Positions 50,885 to 62,255 of a stretch of 64,000 nucleotides of DNA are shown here, piece after piece. The notes below the pieces were generated by a model. The model searched no databases, had not been told where the DNA came from, and saw only the letters and a program-made list of their open reading frames with translations. The position numbers were made by a program, and so were the translations under genes. Every line of letters begins with the position of its first letter. Position 1 is the stretch's first letter. The DNA is from Punica granatum (lineage: Eukaryota > Streptophyta > Magnoliopsida > Myrtales > Lythraceae): NCBI RefSeq assembly GCF_007655135.1, contig NC_045130.1, positions 5,952,001-6,016,000 of the forward strand, given 5' to 3'.

Positions 50885-53800
50885 ATGTATATCATGGCGA
50901 TGCAGAGGTTTTGCAACGCCATGCACGGGATGAAGGCGCCCCTGATAATGGTGGTCGTCCAGACTGCGTTCGCGGGCGTTAACATCCTCTACAAGCTCGT
51001 GGCCAATGACGGTATGAGCCTCCACATCGTCGTGGCATACCGCTTCATCTTTGCCACCGTGTTCATGGTCCCCGTAGCCCTCATCTTCGAAAGGTACCAC
51101 GATAATTCATCAGTGCATCTTGTTTCCATTCCATAGACGGTGGTCTAATAATCTTTCGAATATCAGCTTTCAGTCGGATGGTTTACTTTACGTTATATTA
51201 TCGATCGAGATATATGTTTTCTCTCCAGCTAGTTGAACGTGATCACGATATGTAATGTTCATTTTTTTTTTTTTGCAGGAAGAACAGGCCGAAGTTAACG
51301 TGGAAGGTGCTCGTGCAGGCCTTCTTCTGCGGGCTCTTCGGGTGAGTATATATTTCGATACCAATGCCTGAACCTCCTCGTAGTCGTAGTACTCACGCTA
51401 ATCGATCGAACTCCCGGAACTCTCCGGGATATTCCAGTTTATGCGAGAGAGCACGCGCATGATCAGAGCGATCGCAATTACGGGAAATAGAATTGTTCCA
51501 TTACCATAACCGATTCGATTTGAATTTTACTGATTCATTCCCGATATAAATTTATTAGGAAGAAGCAAAACTGCAATTGAACAGTCGGCCGGATCGTCAG
51601 GTGAAAAAGAACTGTTTGCCAGCTGTATTACGTCCCTCCTTCTTACTTACCCCCTGCCCGTATTAATTTCGCCCGCGAAATACGGTTGCTTATACGTAGC
51701 TACGGTGGACACGTGTCGCCCGGCCCGGCTTTTTAGTTCACCGAATAAATCTTTCTCTCTCTAGAAATATTGATTCTAGAGAGAGAGAGGGAGGGGGGGG
51801 GGGAGATGTCCAAATGGCGGTGAAAAAGCTGACATAAAAGACTGCAGACTGCTTTGCCTCTCTTCCCGCTGCAGTGCAATGCTGCTTTTTGGGGATTTTA
51901 GCCACGTGGCAAGCCTCACGACACTGTCTGGTGTCGTCCCGGTCAAGATTAACGACACTTGACTCATGCATGCATTGATTGATCGGACCAGGGGCGGAGC
52001 AAGCATAATAACGGGGACAATTGCCTCCCTCAACTTTAAATTTTTAAAATTTTATTTTAAAAGTATATTTATTGTAATATTTTTGTCTTTTTACCCCCTT
52101 AAATTTTGAATTTTTAAAATTTTATCTCAAAATTATATTTATTATAATATTTTTGTCCTTTCTCGACAAAAATTCTGGCTTCGTCCCTCGATCGGACCAT
52201 ACAAAGTTACAAACAATTCCCAGTAAAATAAGGAAATACGTGCATGTACCTAATAACAAATATATCATATATATATACTTACCAATAATGTATACATATA
52301 TGTGTATAAGTACATTAGGACTAGTGCTGATTAGATTAAGGTTAATTACAAGTGATGGATGATTGACGGTACGATTGATTTCTTTTGTGTCTCAGGGGAT
52401 CGATGGGTCAGAATCTATACCTGGAGAGCTTAGCACTGACGTCGGCGACGTATGCTTCAGCCATGGCAAACATTATTCCTGGAATGACATTCATACTGGC
52501 CATCTCCTTTGGGTACTTCTCTTCTTTCTTTTTTTTTTATGAAAAGTTCATTTCATTCGTTCATAATTAATAGAGTATATACATAGGCACCACAATACAT
52601 ACATAAGAAACCCCACCAGAAACAAAACACATACAAGACACATAAAACATAATACTGAGAAGTCGGCCAGCCCGTACCAATAACATATCTACACACGGTT
52701 AGGACTGTGGGCTGTGGATTCCGAGACATATAAACCGGCGAAGGAAAAGTATTAATGCGGACTATAAACCGCACTTGCCGATGCCGGAACCTCAATCCGA
52801 GCTCACTGCTGATGCCTTTTTGGACCTGTTGACAAGCAACGAGCCTAGACTGAATTTATTCAAGCCAAAAACAACAAAACCTCACCCCCCCAAACCGGTA
52901 ACAACCCGACCATGCACCCCTCAGATCCATCCCTCAGCCCCCGACCACCCACTGACAAGCACCAAGACCTGAGACCTGCACGAGGAGGACACCAGCTCTA
53001 CCTCTTCATGGACCAGCTCCAAAGTCGTATTACATGCCATTTTTTATAAGTAGTGTGTTTTTATATATGTGACTGCATATATGTAGTATATAACATATAT
53101 ATGTAATTACATATTCACAAACTATATATAACATCATTGTGAGAGAGGAACATTCAAGGATATCTCGGCGTTTTGTTTTCGTAGGTTGGAGAAGTTGAGG
53201 CTGGGAACAATGGCAGGGAAGGCTAAGGTGGCGGGCACATTAATGGGGATAGGTGGGGCAATGTTGCTCACCTTCTACAAAGGCGTAGAGATCGTTTTGT
53301 GGTCGACAAATGTGAACTTGTTGAAGACAACCGCCACCGCAGGCCATTCTGCGGCTTCGTTGGCCGCACACCAGTCCAGTGATCGAGCCCTTGGCTCCAT
53401 CTTGGCCGTCTGCAGTTGCCTCTGCTACGCCTTGTGGCTTATCATTCAGGTATAAATTACCTCCTGCACTTACGCAGAAGCGCAACCACGGTGCTCTTTG
53501 TCCATAGGTCGGTATTTCGTATTGATTTATTGATTAACAAGAGACTAAAAAGTGCAAGTCTGCAGGCCAAGATGAGTGAGAGTTACCCGGCGCATTACTC
53601 GAGCACGACGCTCATGTCCTTCATGGGGTCCATACAGGCAGTGGCCTTCGCCCTCTGCCGGGAGAAGGATTGGACCCAGTGGAAGTTGGGCTGGAACATC
53701 CGCCTTCTGGCCGTCTCATATGCTGTAAGAAATGTGATTAAAAAAAAAAAAGTTCATTTCACTTCATGACCAAGAAAGTATTGATATATGATAGATCTCA

Positions 53801-54862
53801 TAATTTAATGTTACCCATACAGGGGATCATTGGGTTTGGAGTGTGCATTACCTTAATTACTTGGTGCGTGCGCATGAGGGGGCCTCTGTTCGTATCGATC
53901 TTCAACCCTCTTATGCTCGTGCTCGTGGCCTTAGCAGGTTCCATGGTCCTAGATGAGAAACTGCACCTTGGAAGGTACATATATATACCATGCCTACTTT
54001 GTTTTTTTGTTTTTTTTTTTTGCCTTCTTTGTTTTTTTCTTCTTTGGAGGGGGTTGAAAATACTAGTCTTTTACCCATATGATTTATTTAATTTTCAGTT
54101 TAAATTGGATTTTCAAAATATTTTTAAGTTTTTGAAATTGTAATTCTGCCATTTCCTTTATTTATAGTAACCTTTTTTACTATTTGTATGAATAAATTAA
54201 GGACTATTGGCAATGGCCATAAAAATATGTTTATACACACACACATATATATATATAGATATACATACTCATAGAATATTATAAATATTGAATGTGCTAC
54301 AATTAGAAAGGAAAAAAAACCTACTTTCTGATTTTTTTAGCAAAAACTTACATTATTTTTGTGATAAAAACGTTTCTTAAAATATAGATTTAGTATGAAT
54401 TAACTACTTTTCATAAAAACCTACTTGTTAAATCTATTTATATTGAAATATTTTATTTTTTTCTTTGACAAACTATGTTGATCGAATGTATACGTAATAT
54501 ATGTACAAATATCATGCAAGAATTTGGAAATATGAGGTTGAGATTAATATGCTGTTAATGTTATGGCAAATATTGGCAGCGTGTTGGGAGCAGGGCTGAT
54601 AGTGTGTGGTCTCTACATGGTGCTGTGGGGCAAAGGCAAGGAGATGAAAAGGCTAAACCAATTGATGCCCTCGACTAACTCCAGCGAGTTACCAAATGTT
54701 GCTCATGTGATCGAGATCGTTGTCCCATCCCCGAAGATTAGCATCGACCCATCAAAAGATGTAATGTCAATAACACGAGGGTATCAGCAGGAGACGATGC
54801 CCAAGAACTGCCCGGAAACAAGGTCACTTCGCAATAACATAGGATCAAAAGGAAGACAATAA
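50885..54862 (+). CDS. WAT1-related transporter, copy 2 (altered C-terminal tail)
   Basis: Exons 50885-51093, 51279-51341, 52396-52512, 53185-53449, 53566-53724, 53823-53974 and 54580-54862 give 415 residues. The first six exons have exactly the same lengths as copy 1, with only conservative changes (for example NIIPG for NLVPG, and GFGVC for GSGVC). All membrane segments and splice sites are intact. In exon 7 a 31-bp deletion after SKD shifts the frame, so the tail ends with an unrelated sequence (VMSITRGYQQE through GSKGRQ). The leader begins right after the copia element, which separates this gene from its TATA box. The protein core is probably still functional if expressed, and expression is the open question. 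Confidence 0.85.
51991..52189. mobile_element. 199-bp MITE in intron 2 of WAT1 copy 2
   Basis: Absent from the same intron of copy 1. It begins GGGGCGGAGCAAG and ends in the imperfect inverse GGCTTCGTCCCTC. It is flanked by the exact 10-bp repeat GATCGGACCA (51981-51990 and 52190-52199). The inside is two similar AT-rich blocks of about 65 bp. A 9-10 bp target duplication fits a Mutator-like non-autonomous element. Confidence 0.8.
52545..53035 (-). repeat. possible non-LTR retroelement fragment in intron 3 of WAT1 copy 2
   Basis: Counterpart of the block in copy 1 (40005-40435), with about 30 extra bp near 52785-52815. It holds no coding capacity that I can support. Confidence 0.35.
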
Positions 54863-55550
54863 AGAAGAAGAAAATAAAAAGTATGTTTGAACCAACATAT
54901 ATTGACTGACTGAAACGAGACTCATCACAAACATTCGATCCTAAGAAATCGACCGTAGCCAATAGCTATTAATAGCTGTAGCAAGCTCACACAAAATTCT
55001 GACTTGCCCGAAAACGGGGGCATTTTCTCTCAGAAGTCGGAAAGTTGGTTGGTAGATAGAATCCGGTTCTTTAGTTTGTATTTTTTTTTTCCCTGCTCGT
55101 AGAATGTACTGCGAATCGAAAATTTTAGTGAATATATGTGAAATGAAAATACTAGTCTATCACTCATATGATTTATTTAATTTTCAGTTTAAATTGGACT
55201 TTCAAAATATTTCTAAGTTTTTGAAATTGTAATTCAACCATTTTCTTTATTCCTAATAACCCTTTCCACTATTTGTATGAATATAAATTAAGAACTATTG
55301 GTAATGGCCATAAAAAATATGAATATATCTATCTATATATAAACCAGAAACATTTCATAAGTTCTGGCGGAGGCTATGTTCGTTTTTCATACTATCGAGT
55401 TTCTCTTTTATTTTTTTCTAAAAAATGTAAATAAATTAATGTAAATACAAACATTACTTAACCATGAACTAAGTAAGTAAGTAAGTAGTACCAATAATAA
55501 TAATAATAAATAATATCATAAAATAATGATATAATATAATACAATTGTTC
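54863..55550. repeat. 3' flank of WAT1 copy 2
   Basis: Counterpart of 42225-42938, including the intron-6-like module at 55142-55345 and a TAA-rich run. It ends at TACAATTGTTC, where a third partial copy begins. Confidence 0.85.
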
Positions 55551-56532
55551 GTATCGATCTTCAACCCTCTTATGCTCGTGCTCGTGGCCTTAGCAGGTTC
55601 CATGGTCCTAGATGAGAAACTGCACCTTGGAAGGTACATATATATACTATGCCTTCTCTTTTTTTTTTCTTTTTTTTTTTTTGCCTTCTTTGTTTTTTCC
55701 TTCTTTGGAGGGGTTGAAAATACTAGTCTTTTACCCATATGATTTATTTAATTTTCAGTTTAAATTGGACTTTCAAAATATTTCTAAGTTTTTGAAATTG
55801 TAATTGGACCATTTTCTTTATTTATAGTAACCTTTTTTACTATTTGCATGAATAAATTAAGGACTATTGTCAATGGCCATAAAAATATGTAAATATGTAT
55901 ATACATATATATATATATAGGTATACATACTCATAGAATATTATAAATATTGAATGTGCTACAATTAGATAGGAAAAAAAAGCCTACTTTCTGATTTTTT
56001 TTAGCAAAAACTTACATTATTTTTGTGATAAAAACGTTTCTTAAAATATAGATTTAGTATGAATTAACTACTTTTCATAAAAACCTACTTGTTAAATCTA
56101 TTTATATTGAAATATTTTATTTTTTTCTTTGACAAACTATGTTGATCGAATGTATACGTAATATATGTACAAATACCATGCAAGAATTTGGAAATATGAG
56201 GTTGAGATTAATTTGCTGTTAATGTTATGGCAAATATTGGCAGCGTGTTGGGAGCAGGGCTGATAGTGTGTGGTCTCTACATGGTGCTGTGGGGCAAAGG
56301 CAAGGAGATGAAAAGGCTAAACCAATTGATGCCCTCGACTAACTCCAGCGAGTTACCAAATGTTGCTCATGTGATCGAGATCTTCGTCCCATCCCCGAAG
56401 ATTAGCATCGACCCATCAAAAGATGATATCAACATTAGTGGCTGCCCTTCTGACATTAATGTCAATAACACGAGGGTATCAACAGGAGACGATGCCCAAG
56501 AACTGCCCGGAAGCAAGGTCACTTCGCAATAA
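55551..56532 (+). pseudogene. WAT1 partial copy 3 (end of exon 6, intron 6, exon 7)
   Basis: Starts inside exon 6 (55551-55633) without an acceptor site, continues through a complete intron 6 and ends with an intact exon 7 (56244-56532). This exon encodes the undamaged tail, like copy 1 but without its 24-bp repeat. As a gene it is truncated. Its exon 7 has a good acceptor and could in principle serve as an alternative last exon for copy 2, whose own tail is frameshifted. Confidence 0.85.
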
Positions 56533-58195
56533 CATAGGATCAAAAGGAAGACAATAAAGAAGAAGAAAATAAAAAGTATGTTTGAACCAACATATATTGA
56601 CTGACTCAAACGAGACTCACAAACATTCGATCCTAAAAAATCGACCGTAGCCAATAGCTATTAATAGCTATAGCAAGCTCACACAAAATTCTGACTTGCC
56701 CGAAAACGGGGGCATTTTCTCTCAGAAGTCGGAAAGTTGGTTGGTAGATAGAATCCGGTTCTTTAGTTTGTATTTTTTTTTTCCCTGCTTGTAGAATGTA
56801 CTGCGAATCGAAAATTTTAGTGAATATATGTGAAATGAAAATACTAGTCTTTCACTCATATGGTTTATTTAATTTTCAGTTTAAATTGGACTTTCAAAAT
56901 ATTTTTAAGTTTATGAAATTGTAATTCAACCATTTTCTTTATTCCTAATAACCCTTTCCACTATTTGTGTGAATATAAATTAAGAACTATTGGTAATGGC
57001 CATAAAAAATATGAATATATCTATCTATATATATATATATAAACCAGAAATATTTCGTAAGTTCTGACGGAGACTACGTTCGTTTTTCATACTATCGAAT
57101 TTCTCTTTTATTTTTTTCTAAAAAATGTAAATAAATTAATGTAAATACAAACATTACTTAACCATGAACTAAGTAAGTAAGTAAGTAATACCAATAATAA
57201 TAATAATAATAATAATAAATAATGTCATAAAATAATGATATAATATAATACAATTGTTCTTAACTCAATTTATATGCTGATTGATAAAGTATTTAAATGG
57301 GGATTGTTGTTTATGAAACTTGAATAAGTATTATGGATAAGATGCATTAATATAATGACATAATAAGGGTCAGTCCAAGATTACATCATGTATTTTAATA
57401 TGAATTTTTACCTTAAATGGCCCATAGTTTACGCGTTTTATCAAGTTTATTATATACTCTTTTCTTTGTCAGCTATATCCCATAGTTTACATTTTGCTTC
57501 AAATTTATCCCGCAGTTATCTTTTACATAAAATGGCCCATAGTTTACGCGCTTTGTCAAATCTATCATATACTATCTTTTTTTCCCTCCTCGTAGAATGT
57601 ACCGCGAATCGAAAAATTTAGTGAATATATGTGAAATGAAAATACTAGTCTTTCACTCATATGATTTATTTAATTTTCAGTTTAAATTGGACTTTCAAAT
57701 TATTTCTAAGTTTTTGAAATTGTAATTCAACCATTTTCTTTATTCCTAATAACCCTTTCCACTATTTGTATGAATATAAATTAAGAACTATTGGTAATTG
57801 CCATAAAAAAAATATGAATATATCTATCTATATATATATAAACCGAAAACATTTCGTGAGTTCTGACGGAAACTACGTTCGTTTTTCATACTCTCGAATT
57901 TCTCTTTTATTTTTTCTAAAAAATGCAAATAAATTAATGTAAATACAAACATTACTTAACCATGAAGTAAGTAAGTAAGTAAGTAAGTAGTACTAATAAT
58001 AATAATAAATAAATAATGTCATAAAATAATGATATAATATAATACAAATTGTTCTTAACTCAATTTATATGCCGATTGATAAAGTATTTAAATGAGGATT
58101 GTTGCTTATGAAACTTGAATAAGTATTATGGATAAGATGCATCAATATAATAGTATAATAAGGGTCGGTTCAAGATTACATCAGGTATTTTTAAT
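56533..58195. repeat. 3' flank of copy 3 and an extra tandem copy of that flank
   Basis: The block 56780-57400 is repeated at about 57580-58195 with few changes, sharing AATTTAGTGAATATATGTG and the TAA-rich run. A spacer of about 180 bp (57400-57580) separates them and itself contains two copies of GGCCCATAGTTTACGCG. Confidence 0.8.
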
Positions 58196-58932
58196 AAGGA
58201 TATTGAATTATTAAAATTTTCAAATGCTTTATAATGATTGTAATAAATTGAAGTAGAATTTAATTATGAAACAAGTAATATATATTTTCCAACATATATA
58301 TATAGTGCATGATTTTACTTATTAGTTTCTTCGTGCATTGCACGGGCAACTGTACTACTACACGCACGTAAATATGTGTTTTCATATAATACTATAAAAA
58401 TTGAACGTGGCTACTTTCTTTTTTTTTTTAAGCAAAAACTTATATCAAGGACCGGGAAAATTTTCCACAATTTTGTTATAAAAATGTTTCTTAAAAAGTA
58501 GATTCAGTATGGATTAACTATTCATAAAAACCTACTTGTTATTAAATCTATGTATATTGAAATATATTTTTTTCTTTGACAAACCACGTTGATCCAACGT
58601 ATGCGTAATATATGTGCAACTGCAAATGTCACACAAGAATTTGGAAATATGAGGTTGATTAATTTGCTGCTAATGTTTATGGCAAATACCGGTAGCGTAT
58701 TGGGAGCAGGGCTGATAGCGTGTGGTCTCTACATTGTGCTGTGGGGCAAAGATGAAAAAGATGAAAAGGCTAAACCAACTGATGCCCTCGACTAACTCCG
58801 GCGAGTTACCCTGATACCGCTCATGCGATCGAGAACGTCAGCCCAATCCCGAAGATTAGCAGCGACCTATCAAAAGATGATATCGACATTAATGGCCGGC
58901 CTTCTGACATAAATGCCAATAACACGTGGGTA
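58196..58932 (+). pseudogene. older WAT1 exon 7 relic
   Basis: An exon 7-like segment begins after TAG at 58696, and intron 6-like sequence precedes it from about 58380. The frame keeps VLGAGLIACGLYIVLWGK but then shifts and stops at 58795. Downstream bases still resemble the rest of exon 7 with small indels. It is more diverged than the other three exon 7 copies, so it is the oldest member of the array. Confidence 0.8.
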
Positions 58933-59661
58933 TCGACATGAGACGATGGCCAAGAACTACCCAAAAACTAGGTCACTTCGTGATAATAGAGGATCAAAAG
59001 GAAGACAATAAAGAAGAAGAAAATTAAAACGATGTTTGAACCAACACACACACACACATATATATATATTGATTGACTCAAACAAGACGTGTTACTCATC
59101 ACAAACTTTCGATCCAAAGAAATCGACCGTAGCTAGAATCCGTTCTCTAGTTTTTATTTTTGTCGCTCAGAATTCTACGAAGATTTCAATTAGAGGTGGA
59201 CTTGATTCATATAAATTAGAAAAACCGAAAATTTTCCTATTTTGGGAACTTGTTCAGAGAATTTATTAATCAAAAAAGGGAAAAATAAGATGAAAAAATT
59301 AGTTTAGAGAGTCAATATGAATTAATTCAAGTGATCTTACATTTATTTTTCTTAAGTAATATTTCGAATTTGAGTACTATGAATGAAAAAAATTAATGCT
59401 AAAAGAGTTGTATCTCTTAATAAACAGACTCGACCCGTTGAAATTCTAAATGCCAACGTACAAAAGAAAATTATCTTAGGAGAAACTATCAAAAAAAATT
59501 TCTTTTTAAAAAAAGAATTAGCTTAGGGGAAAGAATCTTGGTCTTTTTTCAAAGAAGGCGGCCCACATCCGTTAGATTTGCCAAAGTCAAAGTCAAAGAA
59601 ATGATAATGGCGGAACCTCTCGCCACAGCCGTCCAAAGTGGGGCTTTACTGCCTCGGCTTC
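58933..59661. other. intergenic region after the WAT1 array
   Basis: AT-rich, with a CA/TA microsatellite near 59045-59070. No gene is seen. The promoter of the next gene begins near its right edge. Confidence 0.5.
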
Positions 59662-59669
59662 TATAAATA
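59662..59669 (+). promoter_or_regulatory. TATA box of the thionin-like gene
   Basis: TATAAATA about 100 bp before the ATG, in a sharply AT-rich to mixed transition typical of a plant core promoter. Confidence 0.65.
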
Positions 59670-59769
59670 ATGAGTGAGTGAGTGATTGAAGGCATAAACT
59701 ACACTTCTATAGCACAGCTAAGGTAAAAGCAAAGGAAGGAGAGAGGACAAGGAAAGAAGAACAACAGCC

Positions 59770-60214
59770 ATGGAGATCAACAAGAAGATGATACTGGCAG
59801 CTGCTCTGCTCCTCTGCCTCGTCTCGTCTCAGATCGAGACGGCGGTGCCATCCGCCGCTGATTGCTACGACGCCTGCACCACCGCCTGCGTCCAAAGCAA
59901 CAGTATGTGCCCGTATATGATTATAGATATCACATATCTGCTGACTGCTGCTCTCTTTCGTGTCTATGTGCAATCGATTTATTCGTCCTGGACCGGCTTA
60001 AATTCTTCTTGATCCTTTCTGTGCAGCGAGACTTATGCAGCGGTGCGAGCGCAAATGCCAGATCAAGTGTGGTCCTGCTGGTAATTAATTAGCTTCGAGC
60101 TGAGGACTAGACTTGATTTGTGCCTTTCAGGGTCTAGTCGATCCAGGATTGCGATACTAAATCGGCTCTTGTTTGTTTTCAGGCTCTCGAGTATCGGGGA
60201 AAAATCTCGGCTGA
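59770..60214 (+). CDS. thionin-like cysteine-rich secreted peptide
   Basis: Exons 59770-59902, 60027-60080 and 60183-60214 give 72 residues. A clear signal peptide (MILAAALLLCLVSSQIETAV, residues 7-26) is followed by two CX3CX3C units, DCYDACTTAC and RCERKCQIKC, the layout of small plant thionin-like proteins. Members are secreted and often linked to defence, but this branch has no proven activity known to me. The third exon adds ten residues (GSRVSGKNLG). If the second intron is retained, translation would stop a few bases later after CGPAGN, which gives almost the same mature peptide. The start ATG is the first after the TATA box. No second copy is seen in the window. Confidence 0.75.
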
Positions 60215-61044
60215 CCCGATTCCCGGAACGCGGTATGGGGACAATTCTATTTTCCTGTTCAGCTATTCTCCTAGAACCGTATCGAGTGTCTGTCGTCGTT
60301 CTGTTTCTCAGTCAGTCTTGCAATAAGTGTTCAATGAGAATTAACATACAGAGGTGTACGTTTCCTGATTGTGATTGAGTTTTGCCTACGCTTACTATAA
60401 AGGTTGCTTGATTTTTGAATGATCAGCTGATAGCTAGGTCGATCGGACCGGGTAAGAAAACGACCGTAATAAGCATTAGAAATTGCTTGATATCAAGGTC
60501 TCGGATCTCGATTCCTGTGACTCGGTCATATGTAGTCCCTTTTCGATCCCAAAAATGATATCCATTCGCCTTCCATCCTAACATTGGCTCGGGATTTGAT
60601 CCCAGATCTGCCTATTCCCATGATTTTCGGAGAATGTTTCATCAGCCAAGCTTTTAGCAGCCGTGGCTCGTAATGCACAGCATCTGATCTTTGATTTTGT
60701 ATTCCTCGAGTGGATCGTTTGTGGACATTCTCGATTTGGTAACTATCCATCTTAGTTATTTGAAAGTTCCAACTACATGAGATGCCATGGGAAGGAAATA
60801 GGTGGATTCGAGTTATGGAAATAAGTCTAATTGCTTACAAAACTGGAATAGTCTTATTCGAATCGGCGTGCGCGTATTACTGCAGTTGGACAGGAAAAAG
60901 AAAAGGGGGTAAACTTACTGGTTCTGTTCTGGATTGAGAGAAAATGGATGTGATTAGAGACAATCTTTGAAGAACAGAAAAAAGAATGAAATGTATCTCA
61001 GAAGTGTATCATTCTATTCGAGTCACGGTCGGCACGTTCTGGAA
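60215..61044. other. intergenic region between convergent genes
   Basis: About 830 bp with 3' UTR sequence of both neighbours. No open frame with recognisable features. Confidence 0.5.
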
Positions 61045-61553
61045 TTACTGCGAGGATTTCTCCTCCTCTTTAACAGCGGCGGGCTTCTCAGCCTCCTCTG
61101 CATTCGAGGGTGCCTTCTCGTTCTCCTCCTTTGCGGCAGCTGATTCTGAGACTTGCTCCTCCTTTTTCTCTTCCTCCTCTTCCTTTTTCTCTTCCTCCTT
61201 CGACTCTTCTTTCACTGCAGCCTGCGAGGAAGGACACTAAAGTTATTCGAGCAATAACCATACCGGCGTAACTGGAGCTTTGTTATGATAACGGATAACA
61301 GAATAGTCCTTTGTTTAGTCGCCTTTTCTTGGACATGTGAACTCTGAAATGTAAGCTTTGAATCAGACAATAGTGGTAATTTAGACATAAGTTCCTACAG
61401 AATAGATACCTCATCGGTGCTGGCGACTGCCTTCTCCTCGGTTTTGACCTGCTCGGGCTCGGTTGGAGCAACGGCAGCCTCGGTTTCCTCCTTGGCAGGC
61501 TCAGGGGCCTTGGCGTGCTTCGGGTCAATAGGAATGCTAGCACAAGCCCCCAT
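61045..61553 (-). CDS. small Glu/Lys-rich protein with N-myristoylation signal
   Basis: Two exons on the minus strand, 61553-61410 and 61221-61045, give 106 residues. The N-terminus MGACASIP fits the N-myristoylation consensus (Gly2, Ser6), and Cys4 could be palmitoylated, so attachment to the plasma membrane is likely. The rest is a low-complexity chain of Glu, Lys, Ala and Pro with KEEEKKEEEEEKKEE in the middle, probably disordered. I do not recognise a named family; similar small acidic membrane-tethered proteins occur in plants without known function. The intron has standard GT-AG borders. Open frames on the plus strand of exon 2 are Ser/Phe-rich shadows of the GAG/GAA codons. Confidence 0.7.
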
Positions 61554-61665
61554 TCTGTGATCCTTTTGGAAGATTCGAGCTGCTATATGTTTTTCTCTCT
61601 TTCGCTCTGTAAGAACGAAAGTCGAACTCGATCGGATTGCTATGGATTTGCAAGGGCAACCTCGG

Positions 61666-61673
61666 TTTATATA
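61666..61673 (-). promoter_or_regulatory. TATA box of the myristoylated-protein gene
   Basis: On the minus strand ACTATATAAACC lies about 115 bp before the ATG, a canonical plant TATA context. Confidence 0.65.
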
Positions 61674-61927
61674 GTTTTGGGACATGGCCTTAAAATTTGT
61701 GGTCCGGAAAGATTTCAGGCAGGACAGCCCTGCACCAGTGAAGCTTCTCCAAATTTACCATTGCCAAGTTAAGGCATCCAACAGAATTACAACAGGGATC
61801 ATACTATTTGCAGGCAATCCTAGCTGTGATTCTTCCATGAACCAAGGAGCTCGGTGGTGCTAATTTCCGAGCGAGGATCTCGATCAAGATGATCGCCTAC
61901 GCTCATGATTCATAAGCAACGTAACAC

Positions 61928-62255
61928 GACATTTCACGTTGTGATTCCCAAACATTTGACTACTGTGGCAAGATTTCCTCATGTACTATCATGGACTTCT
62001 GCCATCACATTTCGGTCCAATGAATATCAGATCCTCGCAGTTTCACGGACCAATTTTAACAAGTCGACATATCTGTCACGTACTGCTTTTAGTTGACATT
62101 TTACATTGTGATTCCCGAACATTTCACTACTGTGGCAAGATTTCCTCGTATACTATCATTCACTCCCACCATCACGTCTTGGTTCGTGAATATCGTATCC
62201 CCGCGGTTAATGGTCCAATTTTGACAAGTTTGACATGTCGTCACGTAACGTTTTC
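61928..62255. repeat. 167-bp tandem repeat upstream of DPH1
   Basis: Two adjacent diverged copies (61928-62094 and 62095-62255) share TTGTGATTCCC, CTACTGTGGCAAGATTTCCTC and CACGTA near their ends. It carries no gene. It lies about 450 bp before the DPH1 start and so may be in its promoter region. Confidence 0.8.

Noticed and set aside
52775..52972. 65-codon open frame in intron 3 of WAT1 copy 2
   Set aside because: Lies in a non-coding repeated block shared with copy 1, where the frame is not conserved.
57170..57240. CRISPR-like or satellite array (TAAG and TAA runs)
   Set aside because: These are simple microsatellites inside the duplicated WAT1 flank, with no spacer structure.
60986..61240. 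84-codon Ser/Phe-rich plus-strand open frame
   Set aside because: Antisense of the Glu/Lys-rich exon of the myristoylated-protein gene; Phe/Ser runs are the complement of GAA/GAG codons.
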